From Anaerococcus vaginalis (lineage in GTDB: Bacteria; Bacillota; Clostridia; Tissierellales; Peptoniphilaceae), in assembly GCA_018363915.1 (NCBI GenBank), contig JAGZMY010000008.1:1-64000 (forward strand): a DNA stretch of 64,000 nucleotides, in the 5' to 3' direction. The position numbers were made by a program, and so were the translations under genes. Of the stretch, positions 8,998 through 16,730 are shown piece by piece. The notes beneath the pieces were generated by a model, which was not told the DNA's origin, made no database searches, and saw nothing but the letters and a program-made list of their open reading frames with translations. The first letter of the stretch is position 1, and the number at the start of each line of letters is the position of its first letter.

Positions 8998-10929
8998 ATG
9001 AACGAAAAATATTTAAATCTTCTTAGAGAAAATTATCCTAGTAGGACTCATTTGGTTGATGAATTAATTGGTTTAAATGCAAAATTATATCTTCCAAAGG
9101 GAACTGAGTACTTTTTTTCTGATCTTCATGGAGAGGCTAAGGCTTTTATTCATCTTTTAAGGTCGGCTGCTGGAAATATTAGAGATAAGACTAAGCAATA
9201 TTTTGGCGATACTTTAATAAAAAAAGACCAAGACGATTTGGCAAGTTTGATTTATAATCCGGAAAGAGAACTTGTAAGATTAAAGGAAGAAAATATTGTT
9301 GATGATGATTGGTACACAATTAATATTCACAGACTTGTAAATTTGTTTAGATTTGTTTCTACAAAATATCCAAAAGATACAGTAAAAGAAAAATTTCCTA
9401 CAAATTACAAGGAAATTATCGATGAACTTTTGTACACAAATGATTCTGAATTTAATAAAAAATTATATTATGAAAAGATAATTGAAAATATTATAAAATA
9501 TAAGGCTGCTGATGATTTTATTATTGTTTTATCAAGCCTAATCCAAAGAATTTCTGTTGATAGCCTCCATATAGTTGGAGATATTTACGACAGGGGTCCT
9601 GAGCCTCATGTTATTATGGATGAATTGATTGCTTTTCCTAATGTTGATATACAATGGGGAAATCATGATCTTGCCTGGATGGGTGCTGTAAGTGGAAATA
9701 AGGCTTTGATTGCAGCTTGCCTTTGCAATGCATTTTCCTACAACAATTTTGACTTCATTGAAGAAGGTTATGGAATAAATTTAAGACCACTTTATGAATT
9801 TTCGATGAAAACTTATAGGGATGACCCATGTGAGAGATTTATGCCGAAAATTTTTGAAGAAAATATTTATGACAAGGTAAATAAGGATGTGGCTGCAAAA
9901 ATGTATAAGGCTATGAGTGTAATTAGGTTTAAACTAGATAGCTTGCTTCTTGAAAAAAATCCAGATTTTAATATGGATGATAGAAATTCATTAAAACATA
10001 TTAATTTTGATGACATGACCTATAAGGGAGCAAAACTCCTTGATACAAATTTCCCAACTATTGATCCAAAAAATCCATCAAAATTAACTTATGAAGAAGA
10101 ATTTATTATAGATACCCTCCAAAAAGAATTTTCAAAAAACCTTCTTTTAAATAAGCACATTAAATTTATGTACACAAATGGTTCAATGTACAAAAAATCC
10201 AACGGCTCACTTTTATTTCACGGCTGCATTCCAATGGATTCTGATGGAAATTTCCAAGAAGTAATTATAAATGGCAAATCCTATAAAGGAAAAGCCATGC
10301 TTGATATTTTTGATAAGCTTGCAAGAGATGCTTATTTTTCAAATGATTCAAAGAAAAAAGTATTTGCCCAAGATATTTGCTGGTACTTGGTTTGTGGCAA
10401 AAAATCTCCAATTTTTGGCAAAAGTCAATATTCGTATTTTGAAAATTTATTGGTTGATGATAAAAATTTAAAATACGAAGAAATGAATGCCTATTATGAT
10501 TTAAATAAAAAAGAAGAAATTTGCGATAAAATTTTGGATGAATTTGATTTAAAATGCGAAAGAAGAAGAATCATAAACGGCCATGTTCCAGTAAGAGTCA
10601 AAGAAGGCAAAAAACCCGTAAGAGCAAATGGAAAATTATATGTAATTGACGGTGGAATTTCTAAACCTTACCAAAAAAAGACAGGCATCGCAGGCTACAC
10701 TTTGATGTATAATTCCCACCACGTTGCCCTTGCAGAACACGTTTCATATTCACACATTAGAGATAACATGGGAGCCTATACTCCAAAAATTTACGAAACC
10801 GAAAAACTTATTCCAAGAATGCTAATAAAAGATACAGATGAGGGAGAAAAAATAAGAGCAAGGATAGAAGTTTTGAAAGAATTATTAGAAGTTATAGACA
10901 AGGGCAAAAATATTTCAAATAAACAATAA
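8998..10929 (+). CDS. fbp: Fructose-1,6-bisphosphatase, class III (Firmicutes type)
   Basis: A 643-residue gluconeogenic phosphatase that converts fructose 1,6-bisphosphate to fructose 6-phosphate. The metallophosphatase signatures are in order: SDLHGEAKAF, GDIYDRGPEPH, GNHD, and later NGHVPVR. Length matches class III enzymes. The ATG at 8998 has a GAAAGGG site 7 bases upstream and the conserved N-terminus (MNEKYLNLLRENYPSRTH) begins there; an earlier in-frame start falls inside a terminator. The counterpart glycolytic enzyme, a PPi-type phosphofructokinase, lies at 25.3-26.5 kb. Confidence 0.95.
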   Translation: MNEKYLNLLRENYPSRTHLVDELIGLNAKLYLPKGTEYFFSDLHGEAKAFIHLLRSAAGNIRDKTKQYFGDTLIKKDQDDLASLIYNPERELVRLKEENIVDDDWYTINIHRLVNLFRFVSTKYPKDTVKEKFPTNYKEIIDELLYTNDSEFNKKLYYEKIIENIIKYKAADDFIIVLSSLIQRISVDSLHIVGDIYDRGPEPHVIMDELIAFPNVDIQWGNHDLAWMGAVSGNKALIAACLCNAFSYNNFDFIEEGYGINLRPLYEFSMKTYRDDPCERFMPKIFEENIYDKVNKDVAAKMYKAMSVIRFKLDSLLLEKNPDFNMDDRNSLKHINFDDMTYKGAKLLDTNFPTIDPKNPSKLTYEEEFIIDTLQKEFSKNLLLNKHIKFMYTNGSMYKKSNGSLLFHGCIPMDSDGNFQEVIINGKSYKGKAMLDIFDKLARDAYFSNDSKKKVFAQDICWYLVCGKKSPIFGKSQYSYFENLLVDDKNLKYEEMNAYYDLNKKEEICDKILDEFDLKCERRRIINGHVPVRVKEGKKPVRANGKLYVIDGGISKPYQKKTGIAGYTLMYNSHHVALAEHVSYSHIRDNMGAYTPKIYETEKLIPRMLIKDTDEGEKIRARIEVLKELLEVIDKGKNISNKQ

Positions 10930-10940
10930 ACAAGAAAAAA

Positions 10941-10963
10941 ATCTTCAAGTTTTACTTGAAGAT
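10941..10963 (-). terminator. Left outward-facing terminator hairpin at repeat copy 1
   Basis: ATCTTCAAG and CTTGAAGAT form a 9-bp stem. On the minus strand the stem is followed by seven T residues, so it points away from the repeat element that starts at 10964. A near-identical hairpin stands on the other side of the element. Confidence 0.5.
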
Positions 10964-11133
10964 CAGAGCGTAGACAAAGTCTTTATTATAATTTTTTAAT
11001 AATCTAAAATTAAAGTGATAAGACAACCCATCTCGACTAAGTGAGTGAAACGAACGCACGGAGAGATCTCATGAGATTTCTCCGCTCACTACGTTCGGTC
11101 GAAATGGACGTTTTTTAGTTTGTTAAAAGTCTG
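10964..11133. repeat. Dispersed intergenic element, copy 1 of 3
   Basis: A 170-bp element repeated at 13397-13567 and 25131-25301. It starts CAGAGCGTAGACAAAGT and ends with a diverged inverted version of that end (TTAGTTTGTTAAAAGTCTG). The centre is the most conserved part: it holds a palindrome around GAGATCTCATGAGATTTCTC and flanking arms CCATCTCGA/TCGAAATGG that pair. It contains no reading frame of note. The inverted ends, fixed length and lack of coding capacity resemble a MITE-like non-autonomous element. This copy lies between the convergent 3' ends of fbp and the coiled-coil protein gene. Confidence 0.85.
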
Positions 11134-11136
11134 AAA

Positions 11137-11167
11137 CTTCAAGTTTTGCTTGAAGATTTTTTTATTT
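11137..11167 (+). terminator. Right outward-facing terminator hairpin at repeat copy 1
   Basis: CTTCAAG and CTTGAAG form the stem and are followed on the plus strand by a run of seven T residues. It nearly duplicates the hairpin at 10941-10963, with the repeat element in between. Confidence 0.6.
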
Positions 11168-11175
11168 TCATTTTT

Positions 11176-12432
11176 TTATTTTTTACTTTTCTTTGATAAT
11201 AAGAAATATCCAGCTCCTGCAAGGATTAAAACTACAAGAACAATTCCTACAGATTTTACTCCTGTTCTTACAAAGGAACGGCTTTTCTTCGTGGCAGGTT
11301 GTTTTTTAACTTCAACTTTCCTTGATACTTTACTTAATTTCCCTTTTTGTTGATTTTCTTCTATAGCTTTTTCTATTTCAGCTTTTAATTTTTTTATGCT
11401 ATCCAAATTAGAATCAGCCTTATCTGGTAATCCATTAATTAAATCAGCATATTTTTTTTGATTTTCTGAAGATAATTTGCCCTTATTTTTTTCAAAATAA
11501 TCAAAAAGTTTTTGGCGTTCAGCCATAAACTTATCTCCATTAAGATTTTTGTAAGCTGTATCATAAGATTTTACCAAATCATCAATATTATTAACTTCTT
11601 CCTTATTTTGAAGTTTGCTGTAAGCTTTCTTTATAGCATCAAGACTTTGATTGAAATTATTTTTCAAACTTTCATCTGATTTTTTATAAAAATACTTACT
11701 TTTTGTTTTTCCTTCTCCATCTATAATTTTTTGCAAAGTTTTAAGATTAGCTTGTCTATTTTCCTCTGTTATTTTAGCATTATATGCATTAACCTTATTA
11801 TTTAAGGTTTCAATGGCTTTTTCTACTTTTTCTAGATTTGAATTTGCATCATCCAAAACTAATTTTTCTTTTTTTAAATCAATGCCAAAGTTTCTATTTT
11901 TTTCTAAGCCATCTTTTAGAATTTTTTTAAATTCTTCTAATTTCTTATTATAATTTTCTATATTTGATTTAGTAGTTTTTAGATTTTTTATTTGTTGTTC
12001 GTAATCTTTATAACTATCATAAGAATCTTTATAGGAATCAAGTTCTTTTTTCAAATCATCAGACAAGGATTCAGCTTTTAATTTTAAAACTTCTTTTTTC
12101 AAATCTTCGTATTGTTTTTTTATATAAGATAATTTAATAATATCTATAGATTTTGAAATTTCTTCTTTTTTTGTTTCTAAATTTTCAACTTTTAAATCTT
12201 CAATTAATTTTTTATATGCGTCTTGACCTTCTTTTGTATATTGCTTAAATTCTTCTGAATTTACAAAGTCTTTAGCTTTTTGTATAAACTCCTCTGGACT
12301 TAATTCTTCTTTTTTATTCATCATCTCTTCAGCATAAGCAACATTTGCCTTATTTGAAATCATGCTATTAATTGGCGAAAATGCCAAAGACATACTTAGA
12401 GCCAAAAATAATATTTTTTTACTTTTTTTCAT
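11176..12432 (-). CDS. Secreted coiled-coil protein with C-terminal membrane anchor
   Basis: A 418-residue surface protein of unknown role. Residues 1-35 form a signal peptide (Lys-rich start, hydrophobic core, VAYAEE cleavage region). Residues 45 to about 370 are charged, Lys/Glu/Leu-rich and predicted helical or coiled-coil, with several modules resembling the helical bundles of streptococcal and peptostreptococcal surface proteins. A C-terminal helix (VGIVLVVLILAGAGYFLL) is followed by SKKSKK; no LPXTG motif precedes it, so it is a membrane anchor rather than a sortase substrate. The start has GGAGAGGGG upstream. Host-protein binding is possible but unproven. Confidence 0.75.
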   Translation of the reverse strand: MKKSKKILFLALSMSLAFSPINSMISNKANVAYAEEMMNKKEELSPEEFIQKAKDFVNSEEFKQYTKEGQDAYKKLIEDLKVENLETKKEEISKSIDIIKLSYIKKQYEDLKKEVLKLKAESLSDDLKKELDSYKDSYDSYKDYEQQIKNLKTTKSNIENYNKKLEEFKKILKDGLEKNRNFGIDLKKEKLVLDDANSNLEKVEKAIETLNNKVNAYNAKITEENRQANLKTLQKIIDGEGKTKSKYFYKKSDESLKNNFNQSLDAIKKAYSKLQNKEEVNNIDDLVKSYDTAYKNLNGDKFMAERQKLFDYFEKNKGKLSSENQKKYADLINGLPDKADSNLDSIKKLKAEIEKAIEENQQKGKLSKVSRKVEVKKQPATKKSRSFVRTGVKSVGIVLVVLILAGAGYFLLSKKSKK

Positions 12433-12580
12433 TGTTCCCCTCTCCTGTTTAACTTCTATCTATGATTATATCAAATTTTCAAAAAAATTTATAGTAGAAT
12501 AGGAAATTTATCACAAAAATAAAAAAGTTTTGTATTATTGTGTTATTATATAAAAAAGAAGAATAAAAGAAAGGAACAAT

Positions 12581-13375
12581 ATGATAGACTTACATTTACA
12601 TTCACATTTTTCTTTTGATTCAAATACAAATCCAGAAGAAAATGTAAAATCAGCTATAAAAAATAAAATAAAAATAATGGCATTTACAGACCACTTGGAT
12701 AATTTTTGCCAAAATGACAGGGACATTTCCTTTGATCTTGATGAGTATTTTTCTACTATATATAAGCTTAGGGAAAAATATAAAAATCAAGTAAAAATTT
12801 TGGCGGGAATTGAAATAGGATTGGCTTATGAAAATGCAGATAAAATTGATAAATTTATTGACGAAAATCCATTTGATTTTGTAATAGGCTCAATCCATGC
12901 CGTAGAATTTAAAGATGTTTGGTTAAATAGAAAAAATATAGAAAAAAATCCAAAATATTTTTTTAAAAAATATTATGAATATATGCTAGAATGCGTAAAA
13001 TCATGTAAAAACTTCTCAGTTTTAGGTCATATTGACTATATTGACAGGTACCTTGAAGATAAGTCAGTAATACCAGACTTTTCAGTATATGAAGATTTGA
13101 TTGAAGAAATTTTAAAAGAATTAATAAAAACAAATAGAGCTTTCGAATATAATACAGCAGGTTTTAGAAATAATTTGTCCTACGCAAATCCAAAAGATGA
13201 AATCTTAGAAAAATACAAAAATCTAGGAGGAGAAACTATAACTTTAGGATCAGATTCCCATTTCCCAGACACAATTTCCTACAAAATAGATGATGGAATA
13301 AAACATTTAAAAGATTTGGGCTTTGACCACATTTCATATTTTGAAAATAAAAAAGAAAAAATTATAGAAATTTAA
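12581..13375 (+). CDS. PHP-domain phosphatase (histidinol-phosphatase-like)
   Basis: A 264-residue polymerase-and-histidinol-phosphatase (PHP) family metal enzyme. The N-terminal metal site DLHLHSHFSFDS is at residues 3-14, followed by FTDHLDN near residue 35, an internal GSIHAVE strand, GHIDYIDR, and the C-terminal GSDSHFPD near residue 226. These are the His/Asp ligands of the three-metal site. HisJ-type enzymes dephosphorylate histidinol phosphate, but many PHP proteins in organisms without a his operon act on other phosphates, and no his genes are in view. The start ATG follows GAAAGGAAC. Confidence 0.85.
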   Translation: MIDLHLHSHFSFDSNTNPEENVKSAIKNKIKIMAFTDHLDNFCQNDRDISFDLDEYFSTIYKLREKYKNQVKILAGIEIGLAYENADKIDKFIDENPFDFVIGSIHAVEFKDVWLNRKNIEKNPKYFFKKYYEYMLECVKSCKNFSVLGHIDYIDRYLEDKSVIPDFSVYEDLIEEILKELIKTNRAFEYNTAGFRNNLSYANPKDEILEKYKNLGGETITLGSDSHFPDTISYKIDDGIKHLKDLGFDHISYFENKKEKIIEI

Positions 13376-13396
13376 AAGGCTCACGAAGAGTCTTTA

Positions 13397-13567
13397 CAGA
13401 GCGTAAACAAAGTCAGTTTAATAATTAATTAATGATTTAAAAATAAAATTACGCTAAAACCCATCTCGACTAAGTGAGTGAAACGAACGCACGGAGAGAT
13501 CTCATGAGATTTCTCGACTCACTACGTTCGCTCGAAATGGGTGTAAATTTAGTTTGTCAACATTCTG
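13397..13567. repeat. Dispersed intergenic element, copy 2 of 3
   Basis: A 171-bp copy of the element also at 10964 and 25131, again between convergent gene ends (PHP phosphatase and hydE). The left end is CAGAGCGTAAACAAAGT; the right end TTAGTTTGTCAACATTCTG is its imperfect inverse. The element is bracketed by near-identical hairpin sequences, AAAGGCTCACGAAGAGTCTTT on the left and AAAGGCTCACAAAGACCTTT on the right, the same bracketing seen with a different hairpin at copy 1. Confidence 0.85.
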
Positions 13568-13586
13568 AAAAGGCTCACAAAGACCT

Positions 13587-14621
13587 TTATTCATACATTT
13601 TTTTATAAAAAGACACATCTCCTCTGTGGGTTACTATTTTGTAGCCTGCTTTTTTTATTCTTAATTCTAAACAATTTCTACATTCAGCCGCCTCATCTCC
13701 TGTGCAAATTTTATTATCATATAAGGAATAAAGTTCCCTATAAGATGTTGGGGATAAATTTGGCATTAGGACATTTGCTCCTGCCTTCAAGCCTTCTTCT
13801 CTTCCAAATGGATTTATCGTTCCAAGCGCCGTTGTAGCTGGTATCAAACAATAAGGAAACATTAATCTTAAAATAGAAATAAGTCTTAAAGTTTTTTTGT
13901 AAGAACCATTTTTCATATTTTTAAATGGAGTATCGTGTTGGGATAAATAAGGGCCTATTCCTATCATATCCGGTTTTAATTTTTGCAAAAATCTCAGATC
14001 CGAAATCAAATCTTCATCTGTTTGATAAGGAGAATCCACCATAAAACCTCCCCCAACTTGAAAACCAATTTCTTTTAAATCAAAAAGAGCCCTTCTCCTA
14101 TTTTCAAAAGACATTTCTTTTGGATGGATTTTATAATAATGATCTTTGCTTGAACTTTCTTCTCTTAATAAAAACCTATCAGCCCCAGCATCAAAAAATT
14201 TCTGGTAAGATTTTTTTGACCTTTCCCCAATCGACAAAGTTATAGCACAATCAGGATGAATTTTTTTAATTTCCTCAACAATTTTACAAATATCTTCATC
14301 TTTATAAGATAAATCTTCCCCACCTTGAAGAACAAAAGTTCTATAACCCAATTTGTAACCAATTTTTGCACAGGTAATAATTTCATCAAAAGAAAGTCTG
14401 TACCTTTCTACATTTGAATTTGATTTTCTTATCCCACAATAATAACAATCATTTTTGCAAAAATTTGTAAATTCAATTAAACCTCTTACATATACGTCTT
14501 TGCCATAAATTTCTTGTCTTACCTTGTCGGCTTTTTTTGCCAAATATTCGTTGTATGATTCATCTTTTATAAAATTTAAAAGTTCTTGGTCAGTAAAATT
14601 CTCTGCTTTTACAAAGCCCAT
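13587..14621 (-). CDS. hydE: [FeFe]-hydrogenase maturase HydE (radical SAM)
   Basis: A 344-residue radical SAM enzyme that helps build the H-cluster of [FeFe]-hydrogenase. The SAM cluster motif CKNDCYYCG (CX3CX2C) lies near residue 55. The C-terminal half has CTGDEAAECRNC, a CX7CX2C spacing that matches the second cluster site of characterised HydE proteins. Other supporting motifs are LQGGED, LREES and GIGPYL. Presence implies hydrogen metabolism; hydF, hydG and the hydrogenase itself are not in the window. Biotin-synthase-like relatives are an alternative but the motif pattern favours HydE. Confidence 0.9.
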   Translation of the reverse strand: MGFVKAENFTDQELLNFIKDESYNEYLAKKADKVRQEIYGKDVYVRGLIEFTNFCKNDCYYCGIRKSNSNVERYRLSFDEIITCAKIGYKLGYRTFVLQGGEDLSYKDEDICKIVEEIKKIHPDCAITLSIGERSKKSYQKFFDAGADRFLLREESSSKDHYYKIHPKEMSFENRRRALFDLKEIGFQVGGGFMVDSPYQTDEDLISDLRFLQKLKPDMIGIGPYLSQHDTPFKNMKNGSYKKTLRLISILRLMFPYCLIPATTALGTINPFGREEGLKAGANVLMPNLSPTSYRELYSLYDNKICTGDEAAECRNCLELRIKKAGYKIVTHRGDVSFYKKMYE

Positions 14622-14754
14622 TATAATTCACTCCTTTTCGTATTTTTATATTATAACAAAAAAAAGTTTTTTATAAAACTTGAAAACAAAAATTTATTTT
14701 TTCTACATATTTTCTACATAATCTTGATATATTATAATGCTTGTAAAAACGAGT

Positions 14755-14771
14755 TGTAATTATTTTGTAAC
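14755..14771 (+). promoter_or_regulatory. Candidate WalR (YycF) box
   Basis: TGTAAT, five bases, TGTAAC: an exact match to the WalR consensus TGTWAH-N5-TGTWAH. A third half-site TGTTAC follows shortly after (14774-14779 region). It lies about 90 bases before a secreted wall-hydrolase-like gene, the kind of gene WalRK controls in staphylococci and bacilli. The placement relative to a -10 box (TATAAT at 14733-14738) is not ideal, and the WalRK genes are not in view. Confidence 0.45.
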
Positions 14772-14858
14772 TATTGTTACGAAAAAGAAATGAAAAACAT
14801 AAAAAAACTATTAATTAGTTACAATAAATTAAAAAAACACAAAAAAGGAGTAATCATT

Positions 14859-15695
14859 ATGACAAATTTTAAAAAATACGCTCTAGCAGCGGCAATCGTA
14901 CTACCAACATTATTTACAGCATCAAACAAGGCTGAAGCTTCTGTTGCAGTTAAAAATGAAAGCAAAGCAAGTGTAATTAATGTTAGAGAAGCTGCTGGAC
15001 TTGATTCAAATATTATTGGAGGAATAAACACTAGCAAAGCTTACGAAGTTATCGAAAATGATAATGGATGGTTAAAAATTAATTTTGACGGAAAAGAAGC
15101 TTTCGTTTATGGAGATTTATTTGATATTACTGAAAAAGCTAAAGTTGTAAGTCCTGCTAATTTTAGAAAAGCTGACAATTTAGATTCTGAAATTTACCAA
15201 GTACTTCAAGAAGGAAATGTTGTTGAAGTTAAAGCAGTAGCTAACAACGGATTTGTTAAAGTTTCTTTTGAAGGAAAAGAAGGATATGTTTGCAGCAATC
15301 TTTTAGATCTTTCTAAAAACATTATTAATAGTACTTTGGGTAAAGTAGTTTCTAACCAACAAGCACAAGCACCTGCTCAATCTTATCAAGCATCTGCTCA
15401 AACATACCAAGCTCCAGCTCAATCTTATCAAGCACCTGCTCAAACACAAGCACCAGCACAAAATTATACAGCTAATAATTCATCAGCAAAACAAATTATA
15501 GCACAAAGAGAATCTGGTGGATCTTACAATGCTAGAAACGGACAATATATTGGAAAATATCAATTATCAGCATCTTACTTAAACGGAGATTATTCTCCAG
15601 CTAACCAAGAAAGAGTTGCAGACCAATATGTAGCACAAAGATATGGTTCATGGGATAATGCCCTAGCATTTTGGAACAACAACGGTTGGTACTAA
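14859..15695 (+). CDS. Secreted SH3-domain protein with transglycosylase-like C-terminus
   Basis: A 278-residue exported cell-wall protein. Residues 1-28 form a signal peptide (MTNFKKYALAAAIVLPTLF, cleavage near SNKAEA). Two bacterial SH3 domains follow (about 30-90 and 95-150), each with the INVRE/ANFRK wall-binding start and a WLKINFDGKEAFV-type strand. A Gln/Ala/Pro linker of imperfect repeats (QAPAQSYQ) leads to a 65-residue domain beginning AKQIIAQRESGGSYNARNG and ending NALAFWNNNGWY, resembling the transglycosylase-like domain of Rpf, IsaA and SceD proteins with its catalytic Glu in RESGG. The ATG at 14859 with AAAGGAG eight bases upstream is preferred over an earlier in-frame ATG. Confidence 0.85.
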   Translation: MTNFKKYALAAAIVLPTLFTASNKAEASVAVKNESKASVINVREAAGLDSNIIGGINTSKAYEVIENDNGWLKINFDGKEAFVYGDLFDITEKAKVVSPANFRKADNLDSEIYQVLQEGNVVEVKAVANNGFVKVSFEGKEGYVCSNLLDLSKNIINSTLGKVVSNQQAQAPAQSYQASAQTYQAPAQSYQAPAQTQAPAQNYTANNSSAKQIIAQRESGGSYNARNGQYIGKYQLSASYLNGDYSPANQERVADQYVAQRYGSWDNALAFWNNNGWY

Positions 15696-15717
15696 AATTA
15701 AATAATAAAAAATTAGA

Positions 15718-15747
15718 ACTTCAAGCTAATTGCTTGAAGTTTTTTTG
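15718..15747 (+). terminator. Terminator after the SH3/transglycosylase gene
   Basis: ACTTCAAGC (718-726) pairs with GCTTGAAGT (732-740) around a short loop and is followed by seven T residues. The same CTTCAAG/CTTGAAG stem is used beside the repeat at 11 kb. Confidence 0.8.
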
Positions 15748-15860
15748 TGAATATTTTTACTTCCATTCCCCATTACTTTTGATATATCAATTTAAAAAAT
15801 TCAATTTTTTTATAATAAATGATAGAATAAAGGAAGATTATAAATTTACAAGGAGCAATT

Positions 15861-16349
15861 ATGAAAATAATTTTGGCTGTAGATAGAGATTTTGGGATAG
15901 GAAAAGATAATAAACTTCTTTTTCATTTAAAAAAAGACTTAGCACATTTCAAAGACCTTACCCTAAATAATATAGTTATAATGGGAAGAAAAACTTATAA
16001 GTCCATGAATGGGGCTCTTCCCAAAAGAGAAAATATAGTTTTGACAAGAAATAAAGATTTAAAACTTGATGATGCTTTAGTCTTTAATAGCCCACAAAAT
16101 ATTTTAAAATATGTTAGAGAAAATAAAAATGATAGAGAAGTTTTTGTAATCGGTGGAAAAGAAATTGTAGACTTGCTCTTAGATTTTTGTGATGAGGCAA
16201 TTATTACAAAAATTGATGCAAAAAAAGACGCTGATACCTTCCTTCACAATTTTGATAAAGACGAAAATTTTGAAATTGTAAATAAATCAGAAGATTATTA
16301 CGAAAATGACCTTAAATTTAATTATATAACTTATAGGAGAAAAAAATGA
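15861..16349 (+). CDS. folA: Dihydrofolate reductase
   Basis: A 162-residue enzyme reducing dihydrofolate to tetrahydrofolate with NADPH, the target of trimethoprim. The chain opens with MKIILAVDRDFGIGKDNKLL, where the family usually has AxxxxxGIGxxxxLPW; here LPW is replaced by LLF. The NADPH-binding segments IVIMGRKTYKSM, NIVLTR and VFVIGGKEIVDL are intact. The start has an AAGGAG site. Its last four bases overlap the next gene, so the two are cotranscribed. Length is normal. Confidence 0.93.
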   Translation: MKIILAVDRDFGIGKDNKLLFHLKKDLAHFKDLTLNNIVIMGRKTYKSMNGALPKRENIVLTRNKDLKLDDALVFNSPQNILKYVRENKNDREVFVIGGKEIVDLLLDFCDEAIITKIDAKKDADTFLHNFDKDENFEIVNKSEDYYENDLKFNYITYRRKK

Positions 16350-16585
16350 TAGAAATATTTGTTAGCAAACTTTGTCCAGATTGCACTGAAATAATTGAAG
16401 ATTACAATAATAATCCAAAAAATTTCCAAGGATGTGAACTCATAGATATAACTGACTCTATGATAAATCTCAAAAGATTTTTGGCATATAGGGATAATTT
16501 TAATGCTTTTGAAGAAAAAATCAAAACAAATCAAGTAGGAATCCCTGTAAAAATCATCGACAAAAAAGAAGTTGAATTTCTATAA
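16346..16585 (+). CDS. Glutaredoxin-like small redox protein
   Basis: A 79-residue protein with the active-site motif CPDC at residues 10-13 right after a first beta strand (MIEIFVSKL), then a GIPVKII segment that matches the cis-proline (TVP-like) strand of the thioredoxin fold. These features fit glutaredoxins and related thiol carriers. It overlaps folA by four bases (ATGA), indicating translational coupling. The physiological partner is unknown. Confidence 0.7.
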   Translation: MIEIFVSKLCPDCTEIIEDYNNNPKNFQGCELIDITDSMINLKRFLAYRDNFNAFEEKIKTNQVGIPVKIIDKKEVEFL

Positions 16586-16629
16586 AATTAATTTTTAGCT
16601 AATTAACAAATAATAATTTAAAAAATAAA

Positions 16630-16689
16630 AATCCAATCTATATTTTCAAAAGCTTATTGCCTATTGAAATTTATAGATTGGATTTTTTT
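16630..16689 (+). terminator. Terminator of the folA operon
   Basis: AATCCAATCTATA (from 16630) pairs with TATAGATTGGATT (16672-16684) across a long loop and is followed by a run of T residues on the plus strand. Confidence 0.75.
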
Positions 16690-16692
16690 GCA

Positions 16693-16720
16693 AAAAATAA
16701 CCCTAGCTTTAGCTAGGGTT
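16693..16720 (-). terminator. Terminator of the giant surface-protein gene
   Basis: A 10-bp perfect stem (AACCCTAGCT with AGCTAGGGTT, 16699-16720) just after the surface-protein stop; on the minus strand it is followed by ATTTTTT. Confidence 0.85.
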
Positions 16721-16730
16721 AGGAAAAATT

